Both the position numbers and the translations under genes were made by a program. Under the pieces are notes generated by a model that made no database searches, had not been told where the DNA came from, and saw nothing but the letters and a program-made list of their open reading frames with translations. DNA of 64,000 nt from AC-32 sp963719275 (GTDB taxonomy: Bacteria; Actinomycetota; Thermoleophilia; Gaiellales; Gaiellaceae): NCBI GenBank assembly GCA_963719275.1, contig CAVRBT010000023.1, forward strand, positions 1 through 64,000. Direction: 5' to 3'. Shown piece by piece: positions 24,012 through 31,973 of the stretch. The first letter of the stretch is position 1. Every line of letters begins with the position of its first letter.

Positions 24012-25340
24012 GTGGTCCACGGCTGGTTCGACGAGCTTTCCGAGCTGCTGCGCATCCCGAGCGTCAGCGCCGACCCCGCGCACGCGGGGGACGTGACGCG
24101 TGCCGCCGAGTGGCTCGCGGAGTTCGTCCGTTCCGCCGGAGGCTCGGCTGAGGTCGTGCCGACCTCGACGCAGCCGCTGATCCTCGGCGACCTCGCAGCC
24201 TCGGACGGCTCCGGTTCCGCGCCGACGGTGCTCGTCTACGGCCACGTCGACGTGCAGCCGCCCGACCCGCTCGAGCTCTGGGAGTCCGAGCCGTTCGCCC
24301 TGGAGCAGCGCGGCGAGTGGCTCTACGGGCGCGGCGTCGTCGACGACAAGGGCCAGCTCTACATGCTTGCGCGAGCGGCCGCCGATCTCGCCGCCGCAGG
24401 TGAGCTGCCGGTGAACGTCCGCTTCGCCTGCGATTCCGAGGAGGAGACCGGCGGCCACCAGATCGTCGACTTCCTCGCCGCAGACGAGCGCGGTGCGGAC
24501 GCGGCGCTGATCTTCGACAGCGGCATGACCACGCGCGGCGTGCCCGAGTTCGCCGTCGCCGTTCGCGGGCTCGTCTACTTCCACCTCATCGTCCGCACCG
24601 GCACGCGCGACCTGCACTCGGGCGTGTTCGGCAGCGCGGCGCTGAACGCGACCCACGCCCTGATGCAGATCCTGTCCCCCGTCCAGGCGCAGGATGTGCG
24701 CTTGCCCGAGCCACTGCGGGCGGGCATCGTCCCGCCGACCGACGAGGAGCTCGCCGCGTGGGCGGAGCTCGTCCCGGGCGAGCAGATGCTCGCGGAGGCC
24801 GGGGCGCAGCCGGTCGACCCTCGCGCGGCGGAGGAGTTCTACCTGCGCACGACCGCCGAGCCTTCGCTGGAGGTCAACGGCATCCTGGGCGGCTCGCCCA
24901 CCCTGCAGAAGACCGTGCTGCCGGTGCAGGCCGAGGCCAACCTCTCCATCCGCCTTGCGCCGGGGCAGGACGTCGAGGAGATCGCCGGCTCGCTGGAGCA
25001 GCTGCTGCGCGACGCGGCCCCGGACGGCGCAGAGCTCGACGTTCAGCGGCTCTCGTCGGCTCCTCCGGGCCTCGTCACACCCGACGCTCCCGCCGTCCAG
25101 CTGGCACAGGACGCGTTCGAGCACACGATGGGCCGGCGGCCGCTGCTCGTCCGCTCCGGCGGGACGCTGCCGATCGTGCCGGCGCTCGTCGACAAGGGCA
25201 TTCCGACGATCGTCACGGGCTTCGCCACACCCGAGAGCAGCATCCACTCGCCGAACGAGCGGCTGCTCGCGGAGTACATGCCGCTGGGGATCGAGACGGC
25301 GAAGGAGCTCTACCGGCGGCTGGCGGCGCTAGACCGTTAG
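24012..25340 (+). CDS. M20-family metallopeptidase/dipeptidase
   Basis: 442 aa from GTG 24012. The M20 metal ligands are visible: VYGHVDVQPPDP (His, Asp), GRGVVDDKGQ, CDSEEETGG (catalytic and metal Glu), FDSG, and the C-terminal SIHSPNE. A lid domain (about 190-310) contains DLHSGVFG. Members hydrolyse dipeptides or acylated amino acids. Repeat copy D follows it, and the convergent HxlR regulator has no evident link. Confidence 0.88.
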   Translation: MVHGWFDELSELLRIPSVSADPAHAGDVTRAAEWLAEFVRSAGGSAEVVPTSTQPLILGDLAASDGSGSAPTVLVYGHVDVQPPDPLELWESEPFALEQRGEWLYGRGVVDDKGQLYMLARAAADLAAAGELPVNVRFACDSEEETGGHQIVDFLAADERGADAALIFDSGMTTRGVPEFAVAVRGLVYFHLIVRTGTRDLHSGVFGSAALNATHALMQILSPVQAQDVRLPEPLRAGIVPPTDEELAAWAELVPGEQMLAEAGAQPVDPRAAEEFYLRTTAEPSLEVNGILGGSPTLQKTVLPVQAEANLSIRLAPGQDVEEIAGSLEQLLRDAAPDGAELDVQRLSSAPPGLVTPDAPAVQLAQDAFEHTMGRRPLLVRSGGTLPIVPALVDKGIPTIVTGFATPESSIHSPNERLLAEYMPLGIETAKELYRRLAALDR

Positions 25341-25346
25341 GGCCGG

Positions 25347-25411
25347 CTGAGGCGCCGTCTTGCGGTGCCGCATCAGGACGCGTGAGCTTCGCTCGCGCGT
25401 CCGTCTGAGAT
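25347..25411. repeat. Two-hairpin intergenic repeat, copy D (inverted)
   Basis: The reverse complement reads ATCTCAGACGGACGCGCGAGC, the loop GAA, then GCTCACGCGTCCTGAT and GGCACCGCAAGACGGCGCC, matching copies A-C. It lies between two convergent genes, showing that the element is not tied to one gene orientation and is not just an operon leader. Confidence 0.78.
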
Positions 25412-25430
25412 CGCCGACCTCAGCGATTGC

Positions 25431-25775
25431 CTAGGAAGCTGCGGCCTCGAACGCGACGAGCCAGTCGTGCCCGAAGCGGCGCATCTCGTCGATGATCGGC
25501 AGCAGCGCCTCGCCCTTCTCGGTCAGCTCGTACTCCACCCGCGGCGGCGACTCGGCGTAGCTCCGGCGGACAACGATCTCCTCCTGCTCGAGCGCGCGCA
25601 GGCGCTCGGAGAGTGTCCGCGGACTGATGCCGCAGCACGAGTGCTCGAGCTCGCCGAAGCGGCGTGGGCCCTCGGACAGGTCGTGCACGAGCACGGCTGT
25701 CCACTTCGCGCCCAGGATCTCGGCGCACGCTGCCACCGAGCAGCTCGAGTCGTGGATCGGGTTCATCGTGCGCAT
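25431..25775 (-). CDS. HxlR-family winged-helix regulator
   Basis: 114 aa. The HxlR signature is clear: CSVAACAEILGAKWTAVLVH, LSEGPRRFGELEHSCCGISP, RTLSERLRALEQEEIVVRR and the wing VEYELTEKGEALLPII. Such regulators respond to thiol stress or small molecules; the N-terminal cysteines (CSVAAC) could be sensors. The start is ATG 25775 or ATG 25766. Divergent from the HD-domain gene, which it may control. Confidence 0.88.
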   Translation of the reverse strand: MRTMNPIHDSSCSVAACAEILGAKWTAVLVHDLSEGPRRFGELEHSCCGISPRTLSERLRALEQEEIVVRRSYAESPPRVEYELTEKGEALLPIIDEMRRFGHDWLVAFEAAAS

Positions 25776-25825
25776 AGCAGTCAGATCGTAACGGGAGGCG
25801 GCCGGAACGAGTAGGGTCGGAAGCC

Positions 25826-26704
25826 GTGTCGCAGCTCGACAAGGAGCTCCGCGATCGGATCGAGGAGCCGGCCTCCGAGGAGGCCGAGCGCGAGGCGCGC
25901 CTCACGCCTGTAGCCGCGGTCGCGCAGATGCGGATCAAGGTACCGGCGCAGCGCAGTCGCAAGCTGCGGACGCTCCTCGAGCGCGTGAACGCCGACGACG
26001 GGCTCAAGGCCTGGTGGCACGTCGCGAATGTCAACGCAGTCAAGCGCCTGGGCATCAACGATCACTCCTGGGTCCATATCCAGATCGTGGCCAATATCGG
26101 GCTGCGGCTCCTGCGGATCCTGCACAAGCGCGGCGTGGAGCCCGCGATGGTCGCCGACTACGACATGAAGCAGGAGGACGCCGAGGTCGTCGTCCTGCTC
26201 GGCGCGCTGCTGCACTGCGTCGGCATGGCCGTACACCGCGACCGGCACGAGGACTGGAGCCTCTTCCTCGCCGAGCCAAAGGCGCGCGAGCTGCTCGCCG
26301 GGCTCTACGAGGAGCCGGAGTTGACGGTCGTCGTCTCGGAGGTGTTGGAGACGATCACGTCGCACCGCGAGTCGGGGCGCCCGCTCACGCTGGAGGCGGG
26401 GATTGTCCGCGTCGCCGACGCACTCGACATCGAGGAGGGCCGCTCGCGGATCCCCTTCGAGCGCGGCCGTGTCTCGATCCACTCGATCTCGGCGGCCGCG
26501 ATCGACGAGGTGATCATCGCCGAGGGCGAGGAGCGGCCGGTCTCGGTCGAGATCAAGATGAACAACTCGGCCGGCGTCTACCAGGTCGACGAGCTGCTGA
26601 AGTCGAAGCTGCACGGCTCAGGCCTCGAGCCGTACGTCGAGGTCGTCGCGCGCATCGAGAACGAGGCCGAGAAGAGCCTCGTGCCGATGTACCGGCTTGA
26701 GTAG
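25826..26704 (+). CDS. HD-domain metal-dependent phosphohydrolase
   Basis: 292 aa from GTG 25826. An HD-type helical core is visible: NDHSWVHIQIVANIGLRLL, VVVLLGALLHCVGMAVHRDR and ITSHRESGRP with DALDIEEGRSR. The C-terminal part (SVEIKMNNSAGVYQVDELL) is a ligand-binding beta domain found in archaeal and actinobacterial homologues. It is probably a cytoplasmic nucleotide phosphohydrolase; the substrate is unknown. Confidence 0.75.
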   Translation: MSQLDKELRDRIEEPASEEAEREARLTPVAAVAQMRIKVPAQRSRKLRTLLERVNADDGLKAWWHVANVNAVKRLGINDHSWVHIQIVANIGLRLLRILHKRGVEPAMVADYDMKQEDAEVVVLLGALLHCVGMAVHRDRHEDWSLFLAEPKARELLAGLYEEPELTVVVSEVLETITSHRESGRPLTLEAGIVRVADALDIEEGRSRIPFERGRVSIHSISAAAIDEVIIAEGEERPVSVEIKMNNSAGVYQVDELLKSKLHGSGLEPYVEVVARIENEAEKSLVPMYRLE

Positions 26705-26851
26705 CGGCGGCTAGAGTTCGCGCCCGTACGGGGGATGGGGGGCCTGCCTTCAACCGCCACGGAGTTTGTCCGAGTGCCGGCCCCGACCCGACCGCATGAC
26801 GAAATCGAGTAATAAGAGCCGCGTTGCCGAGTGATTTCCTCGCGCGTAACC

Positions 26852-27597
26852 ATGGTGCATGTGCAGCTGCGCCGCCAACGATTCACCGCCGAGTTTCTGG
26901 ACCCCCATCGCGAACTGGCCCAGCCGGAACCCAGGATCTCGAGGCACTTGCCGAGCAGACCCGTGCGACGTGCCCGTTCTGCATTGATCGGATCGAAAGC
27001 GAGACGCAGAGGTTTCCGCCGGAGCTCTGGCCAGATGAGCGGATTCGCTGTGGCGAGGCGTTGCTCTTCCCGAACCTCGTCGCCTATTCGAAGTGGAGCT
27101 CGGTCTCCGTCTACTCGCCGCAGCGCCATCTCCTGCGACTCGACGAGCTCACGCCCGCACTGGTTGCGGACAATCTGATGGCACGGGTCACGTTCGTGCA
27201 GGCGGTGCTGCGGCACGACCCGTCCTCGCACTGGGTCTCGGTGAACGCGAATCAGCTGCCACCCTCCGGGAGCTCGGTCTTCCACCCACACCTCCAGGGT
27301 TCCGCGAACCCCGTGCCCACGACCCTTCAGCGTCGACTCGCGACGCTCGGGCGCACGCGCGTGCGCGAGTACCTCGAGCTGGAGCAACAGGACGGCGAAC
27401 GGCTGATCGGCTCGAGCGGGCGCGTCGCAGTCAGCGGCGCCCCGCAGTCGCTGCTTGTGCTGCGACTGGTCGCGCGCGCCTACTTCGGACCGCTTCTGCG
27501 TTCCGACGCGATGTGGAGCGAGCGACTGCACTGGGAGGCCGCGACCGATCTCGCGCCGGAGAGGGTCGCCGAGCACGCGCGAGAATTCTTCGCCTAA
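26852..27597 (+). pseudogene. Galactose-1-phosphate uridylyltransferase-like (HIT fold), frameshifted
   Basis: The C-terminal two thirds read as a GalT/HIT-like protein: CPFCIDRIE (zinc), LLFPNLVAY and FHPHLQGSANPVPT with the catalytic H-x-H. The start of the family (VQLRRQRFTAEFLDPHRE) is in a different frame at 26852-26915, and the intervening conserved segment is missing, so a deletion with frameshift is likely. An open frame from TTG 26824 covers the C-terminal part only. It could be a still-translated remnant. Confidence 0.55.
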
Positions 27598-27631
27598 GCC
27601 TCGCTCGAGACCGGTGATCCGCTAGCGTTTT

Positions 27632-27704
27632 CCCCGCCAGATGAAGCTCTGGCGGGGAGTCGCCGGCTCCCGAAATCGCCCATGCGGGCTGATGGCTTCT
27701 ACCG
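27632..27704 (+). promoter_or_regulatory. Fluoride riboswitch (crcB motif) 1, upstream of the HEAT-repeat gene
   Basis: The P1 hairpin CCCCGCCAG with loop AUGAAGCU and CUGGCGGGG (9 bp) is followed by an extra hairpin (GGAG/CUCC), then AAAUCGCCC-AUGC-GGGC and UGAUGGCUUCUACC. The P1 loop GAAGC pairs with the 3' GCUUC, giving the pseudoknot of the fluoride aptamer. This order (GAUG in the loop, AAA, small hairpin, UGAUGGC..CUAC) is the crcB consensus. The additional hairpin is unusual but sits where an insertion is tolerated. The gene starts 44 nt downstream. Confidence 0.8.
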
Positions 27705-27747
27705 CGCAAGACGCACGAGAGAGGCGGTTCGAGGAGAGGCGCAAGGC

Positions 27748-28920
27748 ATGATCCGAAGACGCCACCGGCCCGATCCCAGCGAGCGCCTCAGACAGCTTCG
27801 TGCATTGCCGTCCGAGCACTCCTCCAATGCGCCGCTGCTGGCCGCCGTCGCTGATGTCTCTTTGGACGTCGCCCGGGCCGCACTCCGCCGACTGACCCTG
27901 CTCGCCGGTCGAGCGGAGGTCGATGCGCTTCGCTCACGGATGCTCGAGCTCGACATCGGGATCGTCGGCGACGTGGCGGCGGCGCTGCGAGAGCTGGGCG
28001 ATGCAGCCGCGTCGCGTGTAGCGGTCGTCGCACTCCAAGACGAGTCGAGCTTCAGGCGCCAGAAGGCGGCCATCGCCCTGCGCGAGCTCCATGACCCGGC
28101 GACGCGCGAGCCGCTGCACAGGGTGCTTCACGATCGCGAAGCGGCGCTGCGGCGCGCAGCGATTGAGGCGCTTGGGCAGCTGCCTCCGAACCGACGTACG
28201 AGCGAGGCGCTCAAGCGGCTGCTTCACGATCGCGACCCAACCGTTCGCGCGGCGGCAGTGTCCGCGCTCGCCGGCCTCGCCGACGCTGCGTCGTTGCAGC
28301 CGGCCGTCGTCGATTCGCACGCAAGCGTTCGCCGCGCCGCGGCCGCGGCCGGCTCGAGCCTGGATCGCGAATCGATGCGCGTGTTGATCGGGGACCCCGA
28401 CGCCGACGTTCGTGCCGAGGCGCTGTGGGCGCTCGAAGCCAACCCCCGGATCGAGCTCGTCGAGGTAGTCGCGGCGTCGCTCGGCGACGACTCCTGGCAC
28501 GTCCGGCGAGCAGGCTGCCACGCGTTGGGGGCATCGGGGTTCCCTGTGGCCAGGGAGCCGCTCCTTCATGCACTCGTCGACCCGCACCCGATGGTTCGCG
28601 CGGCCGCGCTTGGCGCACTGGAGTCGCTGCTCGAAGAGCGGCTTGTCGACGAGCTTGCAGGCGAGCTCGGCAGGCCGGACGCAAAGGTGCGACGCGCGCT
28701 CGTCGAGGCGCTGGCCGGCCGCGGAGACAGCGCGGAGCGAGCCTTGCTATCGCGTGTCTCGGACCCGGTGAGTGACGTTCGCCTCGCAGTGGTCCATGCC
28801 CTTGCTAGATCACAAAGCCCTGACGCCCGCCAGGCAATGGCGCATCTCGCCAACGACCCGGACCCGGCGGTTCGGCACGCCGCAACGATGCTGCCGGGAG
28901 CAGCCGCCAATGGGCCCTGA
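27748..28920 (+). CDS. HEAT-repeat protein
   Basis: About 390 aa from ATG 27748, with GGAGAGG 9 nt upstream. It is built of roughly eleven to twelve HEAT/PBS-type helical repeats with the recurring pattern D-x-x-V-R-x-A-A-x-x-A-L (for example DPTVRAAAVSALAGLAD, DPHPMVRAAALGALESLL, DPDPAVRHAATML). It has no signal peptide, no catalytic motif and no haem/bilin-lyase residues that I recognise. It follows a fluoride riboswitch directly, so it is probably induced by fluoride. Protein-protein scaffold is the likeliest role. Confidence 0.8.
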   Translation: MIRRRHRPDPSERLRQLRALPSEHSSNAPLLAAVADVSLDVARAALRRLTLLAGRAEVDALRSRMLELDIGIVGDVAAALRELGDAAASRVAVVALQDESSFRRQKAAIALRELHDPATREPLHRVLHDREAALRRAAIEALGQLPPNRRTSEALKRLLHDRDPTVRAAAVSALAGLADAASLQPAVVDSHASVRRAAAAAGSSLDRESMRVLIGDPDADVRAEALWALEANPRIELVEVVAASLGDDSWHVRRAGCHALGASGFPVAREPLLHALVDPHPMVRAAALGALESLLEERLVDELAGELGRPDAKVRRALVEALAGRGDSAERALLSRVSDPVSDVRLAVVHALARSQSPDARQAMAHLANDPDPAVRHAATMLPGAAANGP

Positions 28921-29275
28921 CTCGTTCACAGATGCTCAGCAGCGCTCGATCGGCGTCGCCCTGAAGCTTTTCGATGACCTGATCCGGAGCGTCCGCGCCG
29001 ACGGCCTGGAGGACGAGTCTTTATCGACACTCCAGAGTGCCCTGGCCGAGATTGCGGGGGTCACAGGCGCGAAAGCACCTCGTCCGAGGGGGAATGAGCG
29101 CCACGCGAAGCTGGCCCAAATGCTTGTCCACGCGATGGAGCTTGACTCCCGCCGCCTTCTGGGATACGGCGAGCTCTCTGCCGAGGCGGCGGACTACCTC
29201 GACGAGCAGTCGCGCCGACTCAGCGAGCTGACGATGCAGCTCATCGACAGGACACCCCAGGATCGGCCGAGCTGA
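28910..29275 (+). CDS. Hypothetical helical protein in the HEAT operon
   Basis: 121 aa from ATG 28910, overlapping the HEAT gene by 11 nt, so it is translationally coupled. All-helical prediction; acidic N-terminal half (ALKLFDDLIRSVRADGLEDE), a basic linker (KAPRPRGNERH) and a C-terminal helix pair (EAADYLDEQSRRLSELTMQL). No known family. Its position under the same riboswitch suggests a role with the HEAT protein. Confidence 0.7.
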   Translation: MGPDSFTDAQQRSIGVALKLFDDLIRSVRADGLEDESLSTLQSALAEIAGVTGAKAPRPRGNERHAKLAQMLVHAMELDSRRLLGYGELSAEAADYLDEQSRRLSELTMQLIDRTPQDRPS

Positions 29276-29337
29276 GATCGCCCGGGATGTCTCTAGAGCG
29301 AGGCACCGACGCCCATTCGCTAGGTCAGGCCTGAGCC

Positions 29338-30015
29338 TCAGCTGAGGTCCTCGCCGACGTAGCGGCGAATGACCTCTGTCCATGATCGTTGCTCAACGCC
29401 CTTCGGCTCGGACGCGTAACGGTACTCCCGCTTGCGGTCGTAGTCCGCCAGCTCCGAACGCACCTCGGCGAGACGATCGCGCCAGTCGTCCAGAAGAAAG
29501 GCGGCTGTCTCTCTGCTCCCGGCGGCCAGAGCGCCTTCAAGGCTAAGAACGAGGTGCGGGAAGCAGATTCCCTCGGAACGCCGGTAGGCCTCGCGCACTT
29601 GCTCCTCGCTCAGGGCTTCGACGAGGAAATGTGCTTTCCGCTCGGCTGTCTCAGCGCGAAACGCGCACGCCGGGCAGCGTCGGCGCCGACGCAGCGAGTG
29701 TGCGCGCAGCCGGCCGCGCTCGAGGTTCGCGCGGATGCTTTCGAACCAGCGGAGGTCGTAGGTCGCAAGCTTGCCGTAGAGATCGGCGATGGCCGCTCCG
29801 GAGCCCTCCGCCGCGAGGAGTCGGTGAAGAAGCCAGGCATGCTCGCGGCAAAAGCCGCCGGCCTCGAAGAAGCGCCTCCGAGCTTCCGGGTCCTGTTTTC
29901 CCTCGCGCCAGAACGAGCTCATCCACCGTTGCTCGTCGCCTTCGAGAGCACGGCACAGGGCACAGCCCGGAAGCCCGAAGGCCCGGACGAGCTCGTAGCT
30001 GTAGATGTCAGCCAT
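29338..30015 (-). CDS. DUF6062 Cys/His-rich protein
   Basis: 225 aa. Paired metal-binding-like motifs occur twice: CALC with CREHAWLLHRLL, and CPAC with CFPHLVLSLEG. The rest is helical and charged. This layout is DUF6062; I infer Zn or Fe-S ligation, but function is unknown. It lies 42 nt after the universal stress gene on the same strand, so it probably belongs to the antiporter operon behind riboswitch 2. Confidence 0.8.
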   Translation of the reverse strand: MADIYSYELVRAFGLPGCALCRALEGDEQRWMSSFWREGKQDPEARRRFFEAGGFCREHAWLLHRLLAAEGSGAAIADLYGKLATYDLRWFESIRANLERGRLRAHSLRRRRRCPACAFRAETAERKAHFLVEALSEEQVREAYRRSEGICFPHLVLSLEGALAAGSRETAAFLLDDWRDRLAEVRSELADYDRKREYRYASEPKGVEQRSWTEVIRRYVGEDLS

Positions 30016-30057
30016 GGAAGAGGACTCGCCCCTGTTCGGCGCGCCCTCGCGCGGCTT

Positions 30058-30480
30058 TCACCGGACGATCATCACCGGGCACGGCGCGTGCTCCGCGACG
30101 CGGTCGGCCGTCGAGCCGAGGAGGTGGTCTCGCAGAAAATGGCCGCGGTGCCCGAGGACGACGAGGTCGAAACCGCCACCCGCGGCAAAGTCGGAGATCA
30201 CCTCGGCGGCGTGTCCGGCGCGCAGCTCGACCGCCAGCTCGATCCCCGCCTTCTCGGCCTGCTCGCGTGCTCGCGAGGCCAGCGCGTTGAAGAACTGGTC
30301 CTTCTCGCGCTTGACTTCGTCGACCTCGCCGACGGTCGCCGCGTACGCCGGAAGCGGTCCCTCGATCGCGAGCGCAGTCAGCTGCGCATCCGTGACCTCG
30401 ACCAGTTCGAGCGCCTTCGCGAACGCGCGATCGGAGGCTTCGGAGCCGTCGATTGCGACGAGGATGCGCTCGAATGGCAT
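30058..30480 (-). CDS. Universal stress protein (UspA family)
   Basis: 140 aa from ATG 30480, overlapping the antiporter stop (TAATG). It starts ERILVAIDGSEASDRAF and ends with the ATP-binding motif GHRGHFLRDHLLGSTADRVA and HAPCPVMIV. UspA-type proteins are induced by stress and often regulate transporters encoded beside them. The tight coupling suggests it modulates the antiporter. Confidence 0.9.
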   Translation of the reverse strand: MPFERILVAIDGSEASDRAFAKALELVEVTDAQLTALAIEGPLPAYAATVGEVDEVKREKDQFFNALASRAREQAEKAGIELAVELRAGHAAEVISDFAAGGGFDLVVLGHRGHFLRDHLLGSTADRVAEHAPCPVMIVR

Positions 30481-31670
30481 TAGCTCCCCGCCCCTTCTCG
30501 CACCGGCGCCTGTGAGGCCGGCACCGGTGCCACCGGTCGCAGTCCTGGCTCTTCGTGCTGTGGTTCGGTGTGCGGCTGAAAGAAGCGCTGGGCGATCGCG
30601 GTCGGCACGATCGCCGACAGCACGACCACCGCGATCAGAAGCGAGAACTGCGTGCGGTCGATGATCCCAGCACTGAGACCGTAGAGGGAGGTGATCGTGC
30701 CGAAGGTCAGACCGGTCGACATCAAGAGCGTCGTGAACGTGGCGTGCGGTGCGGTGTACCAGCGCGCGAGCGGGTAGACCCCGCCGAACTTCGGCACCAT
30801 CTTTGCGACGAACAGGAACGCGAGGATGCCGAGGTTGGCCCAGAGCGCGCCGGCGGAGACGTACATCCCTCCCTTGAGAAAGAAGAACGGGGTCAGGAAG
30901 GCGAAGGCGACGACACGCATCCGCTCCTGCTCCTTGCGGTGCTGAACGTAGTGGGTACTCATCACGAGGCCGAGGATGAAGGCCGGCAAGGCCGCCTGCG
31001 AGTTGGCGCGGCCGCCGAGCCACATGAGCAAGAACAGCGAGGCGAAGACGAGCTTGATCTCCGGCTCGATCACGCGATCGCCGTAGCGCCTGAAGAACCA
31101 GGGCGAGGCCAAAGGGAGCCCCACGATCAGCGCGACCGATACCAGCACGAACGGGATCGCCCAGACCGTCGGCTTGATGAAGAGCACCGTCAGCCCGGCG
31201 ACCGTCGCGATGTCGGTGACGAAGGTGGCCGACATCAGCCGCTTGCCGACGAGCTCCCGGTTGAGCCCCGTCTCGACCAACACCGCGTAAACCACGGCGA
31301 GGCTCGTGGTCGAGAGGGCGAGCCCGCCGATCTCCGCCTGGCGGTGGTTCCAGTCGAGCGCGTAGTAACAGACCGTCCCCACGACCGCGAATGGCGCCAA
31401 GAAGCTCACGAGGCCGATCGAGACCGACGCCCTCCATTCGCGCCTGAACTGCGGCACGTCGACCTCGGCGCCCGCCTGGAAGGTGAGGACGACCCCGGCA
31501 AAGGAGCCGAGGAAGACGAGCCAGCTGGGGACGTCGAGGTGGAAGGCATTGCCCACGATCACCCCGAGCAGCAGCTCGATCAGCGCCACAGAGAGCCCGA
31601 CCTCGACGCTGATTGTCGAGGCGAGGAGGATCGTGCCCGCAAGCAGTGCCGCAATCGCGATGTCGCTCAA
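30480..31670 (-). CDS. CPA2-type cation/proton antiporter
   Basis: 396 aa from TTG 31670, with AGGAGGT 6 nt upstream. Twelve or so transmembrane helices, with the typical LLLGVIVGN and TSLAVVYAVLVETGLN segments, TFVTDIATVAGLT (conserved acidic pore residue) and LTPFFFLKGGMYVS. It resembles the membrane part of KefB/NhaS3 antiporters, without a C-terminal TrkA-N domain. It is preceded by a fluoride riboswitch; antiporters are a known gene class of that switch. Confidence 0.9.
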   Translation of the reverse strand: MSDIAIAALLAGTILLASTISVEVGLSVALIELLLGVIVGNAFHLDVPSWLVFLGSFAGVVLTFQAGAEVDVPQFRREWRASVSIGLVSFLAPFAVVGTVCYYALDWNHRQAEIGGLALSTTSLAVVYAVLVETGLNRELVGKRLMSATFVTDIATVAGLTVLFIKPTVWAIPFVLVSVALIVGLPLASPWFFRRYGDRVIEPEIKLVFASLFLLMWLGGRANSQAALPAFILGLVMSTHYVQHRKEQERMRVVAFAFLTPFFFLKGGMYVSAGALWANLGILAFLFVAKMVPKFGGVYPLARWYTAPHATFTTLLMSTGLTFGTITSLYGLSAGIIDRTQFSLLIAVVVLSAIVPTAIAQRFFQPHTEPQHEEPGLRPVAPVPASQAPVREGAGS

Positions 31671-31697
31671 GCTCTACCTCCTGAAGACAAGACTCAG

Positions 31698-31752
31698 TTG
31701 GTAGAGGCCATTGGCGGATCGACCGCGGTTGGGCGGGGGCCTCACCCCGCTG
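31698..31752 (-). promoter_or_regulatory. Fluoride riboswitch (crcB motif) 2, upstream of the antiporter
   Basis: Minus strand: GCGGG-GUGAGGCC-CCCGC as P1 with loop, a CCAACC linker, the CGCGG/CCGC hairpin, then AAUGGCCUCUACC. GAGGCC in the loop and GGCCUC at the 3' end form a perfect 6-bp pseudoknot. Two positions differ from consensus (GGUG for GAUG, CAAUGG for UGAUGG). The -10 box TATAGT (31764-31769) is 12 nt upstream and AGGAGGT of the antiporter follows. Confidence 0.78.
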
Positions 31753-31763
31753 CTGCTTCTCTC

Positions 31764-31817
31764 ACTATAGCCAGGGGGCCCCCGGATCCCTTTCTCGCCC
31801 GGGAGCCGTCGTAGAAT
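31764..31817. promoter_or_regulatory. Divergent promoter pair between two fluoride riboswitches
   Basis: On the minus strand TATAGT (31764-31769) directs transcription into riboswitch 2 and the antiporter. On the plus strand TAGAAT (31812-31817, 5 of 6 to TATAAT) would start RNA at about 31824, directly before riboswitch 3. Neither has a good -35. The 42 nt between are G/C-rich. Confidence 0.5.
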
Positions 31818-31829
31818 CGCGGATGACAA

Positions 31830-31880
31830 TGGCGATGGCGCTCGCCGCAACTGCCTGCCGGACTGATGGCGCCTACCACC
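31830..31880 (+). promoter_or_regulatory. Fluoride riboswitch (crcB motif) 3, facing a 22-codon ORF
   Basis: P1 is GGCG with loop AUGGCGCU and CGCC, followed by GCAACUGCC-UGCC-GGA and CUGAUGGCGCCUACC. The loop GGCGC pairs with GCGCC, giving the pseudoknot; CUGAUGG and CUACC match the consensus. The inner hairpin is weak (a bulged pairing). It is read rightward, away from the antiporter, and no crcB lies downstream on this strand. Confidence 0.8.
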
Positions 31881-31904
31881 CGACGATGTCAGGAGGTAGG
31901 TGCG

Positions 31905-31973
31905 ATGCCAAAGCCCGGTGCTGCCCAGCGCTTTGCTCGAGCGAGGAGCACTTCGGCCCGGCCACCTGGTTAG
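31905..31973 (+). CDS. 22-codon ORF behind riboswitch 3
   Basis: ATG 31905 has a perfect AGGAGGT 7 nt upstream (31891-31897), 11 nt beyond the riboswitch. The 22-residue product is Arg-rich (PKPGAAQRFARARSTSARPP). Its stop overlaps that of the convergent DUF190 gene. It could be a regulated microprotein, a leader peptide, or the truncated start of a lost gene. The strong translation signals argue against chance. Confidence 0.45.
   Translation: MPKPGAAQRFARARSTSARPPG

Noticed and set aside
26735..26785. GGGGGATGGGGGGCC and AACCGCC before the GalT-like gene
   Set aside because: Looks like the 5' half of a fluoride aptamer but no pseudoknot partner follows.
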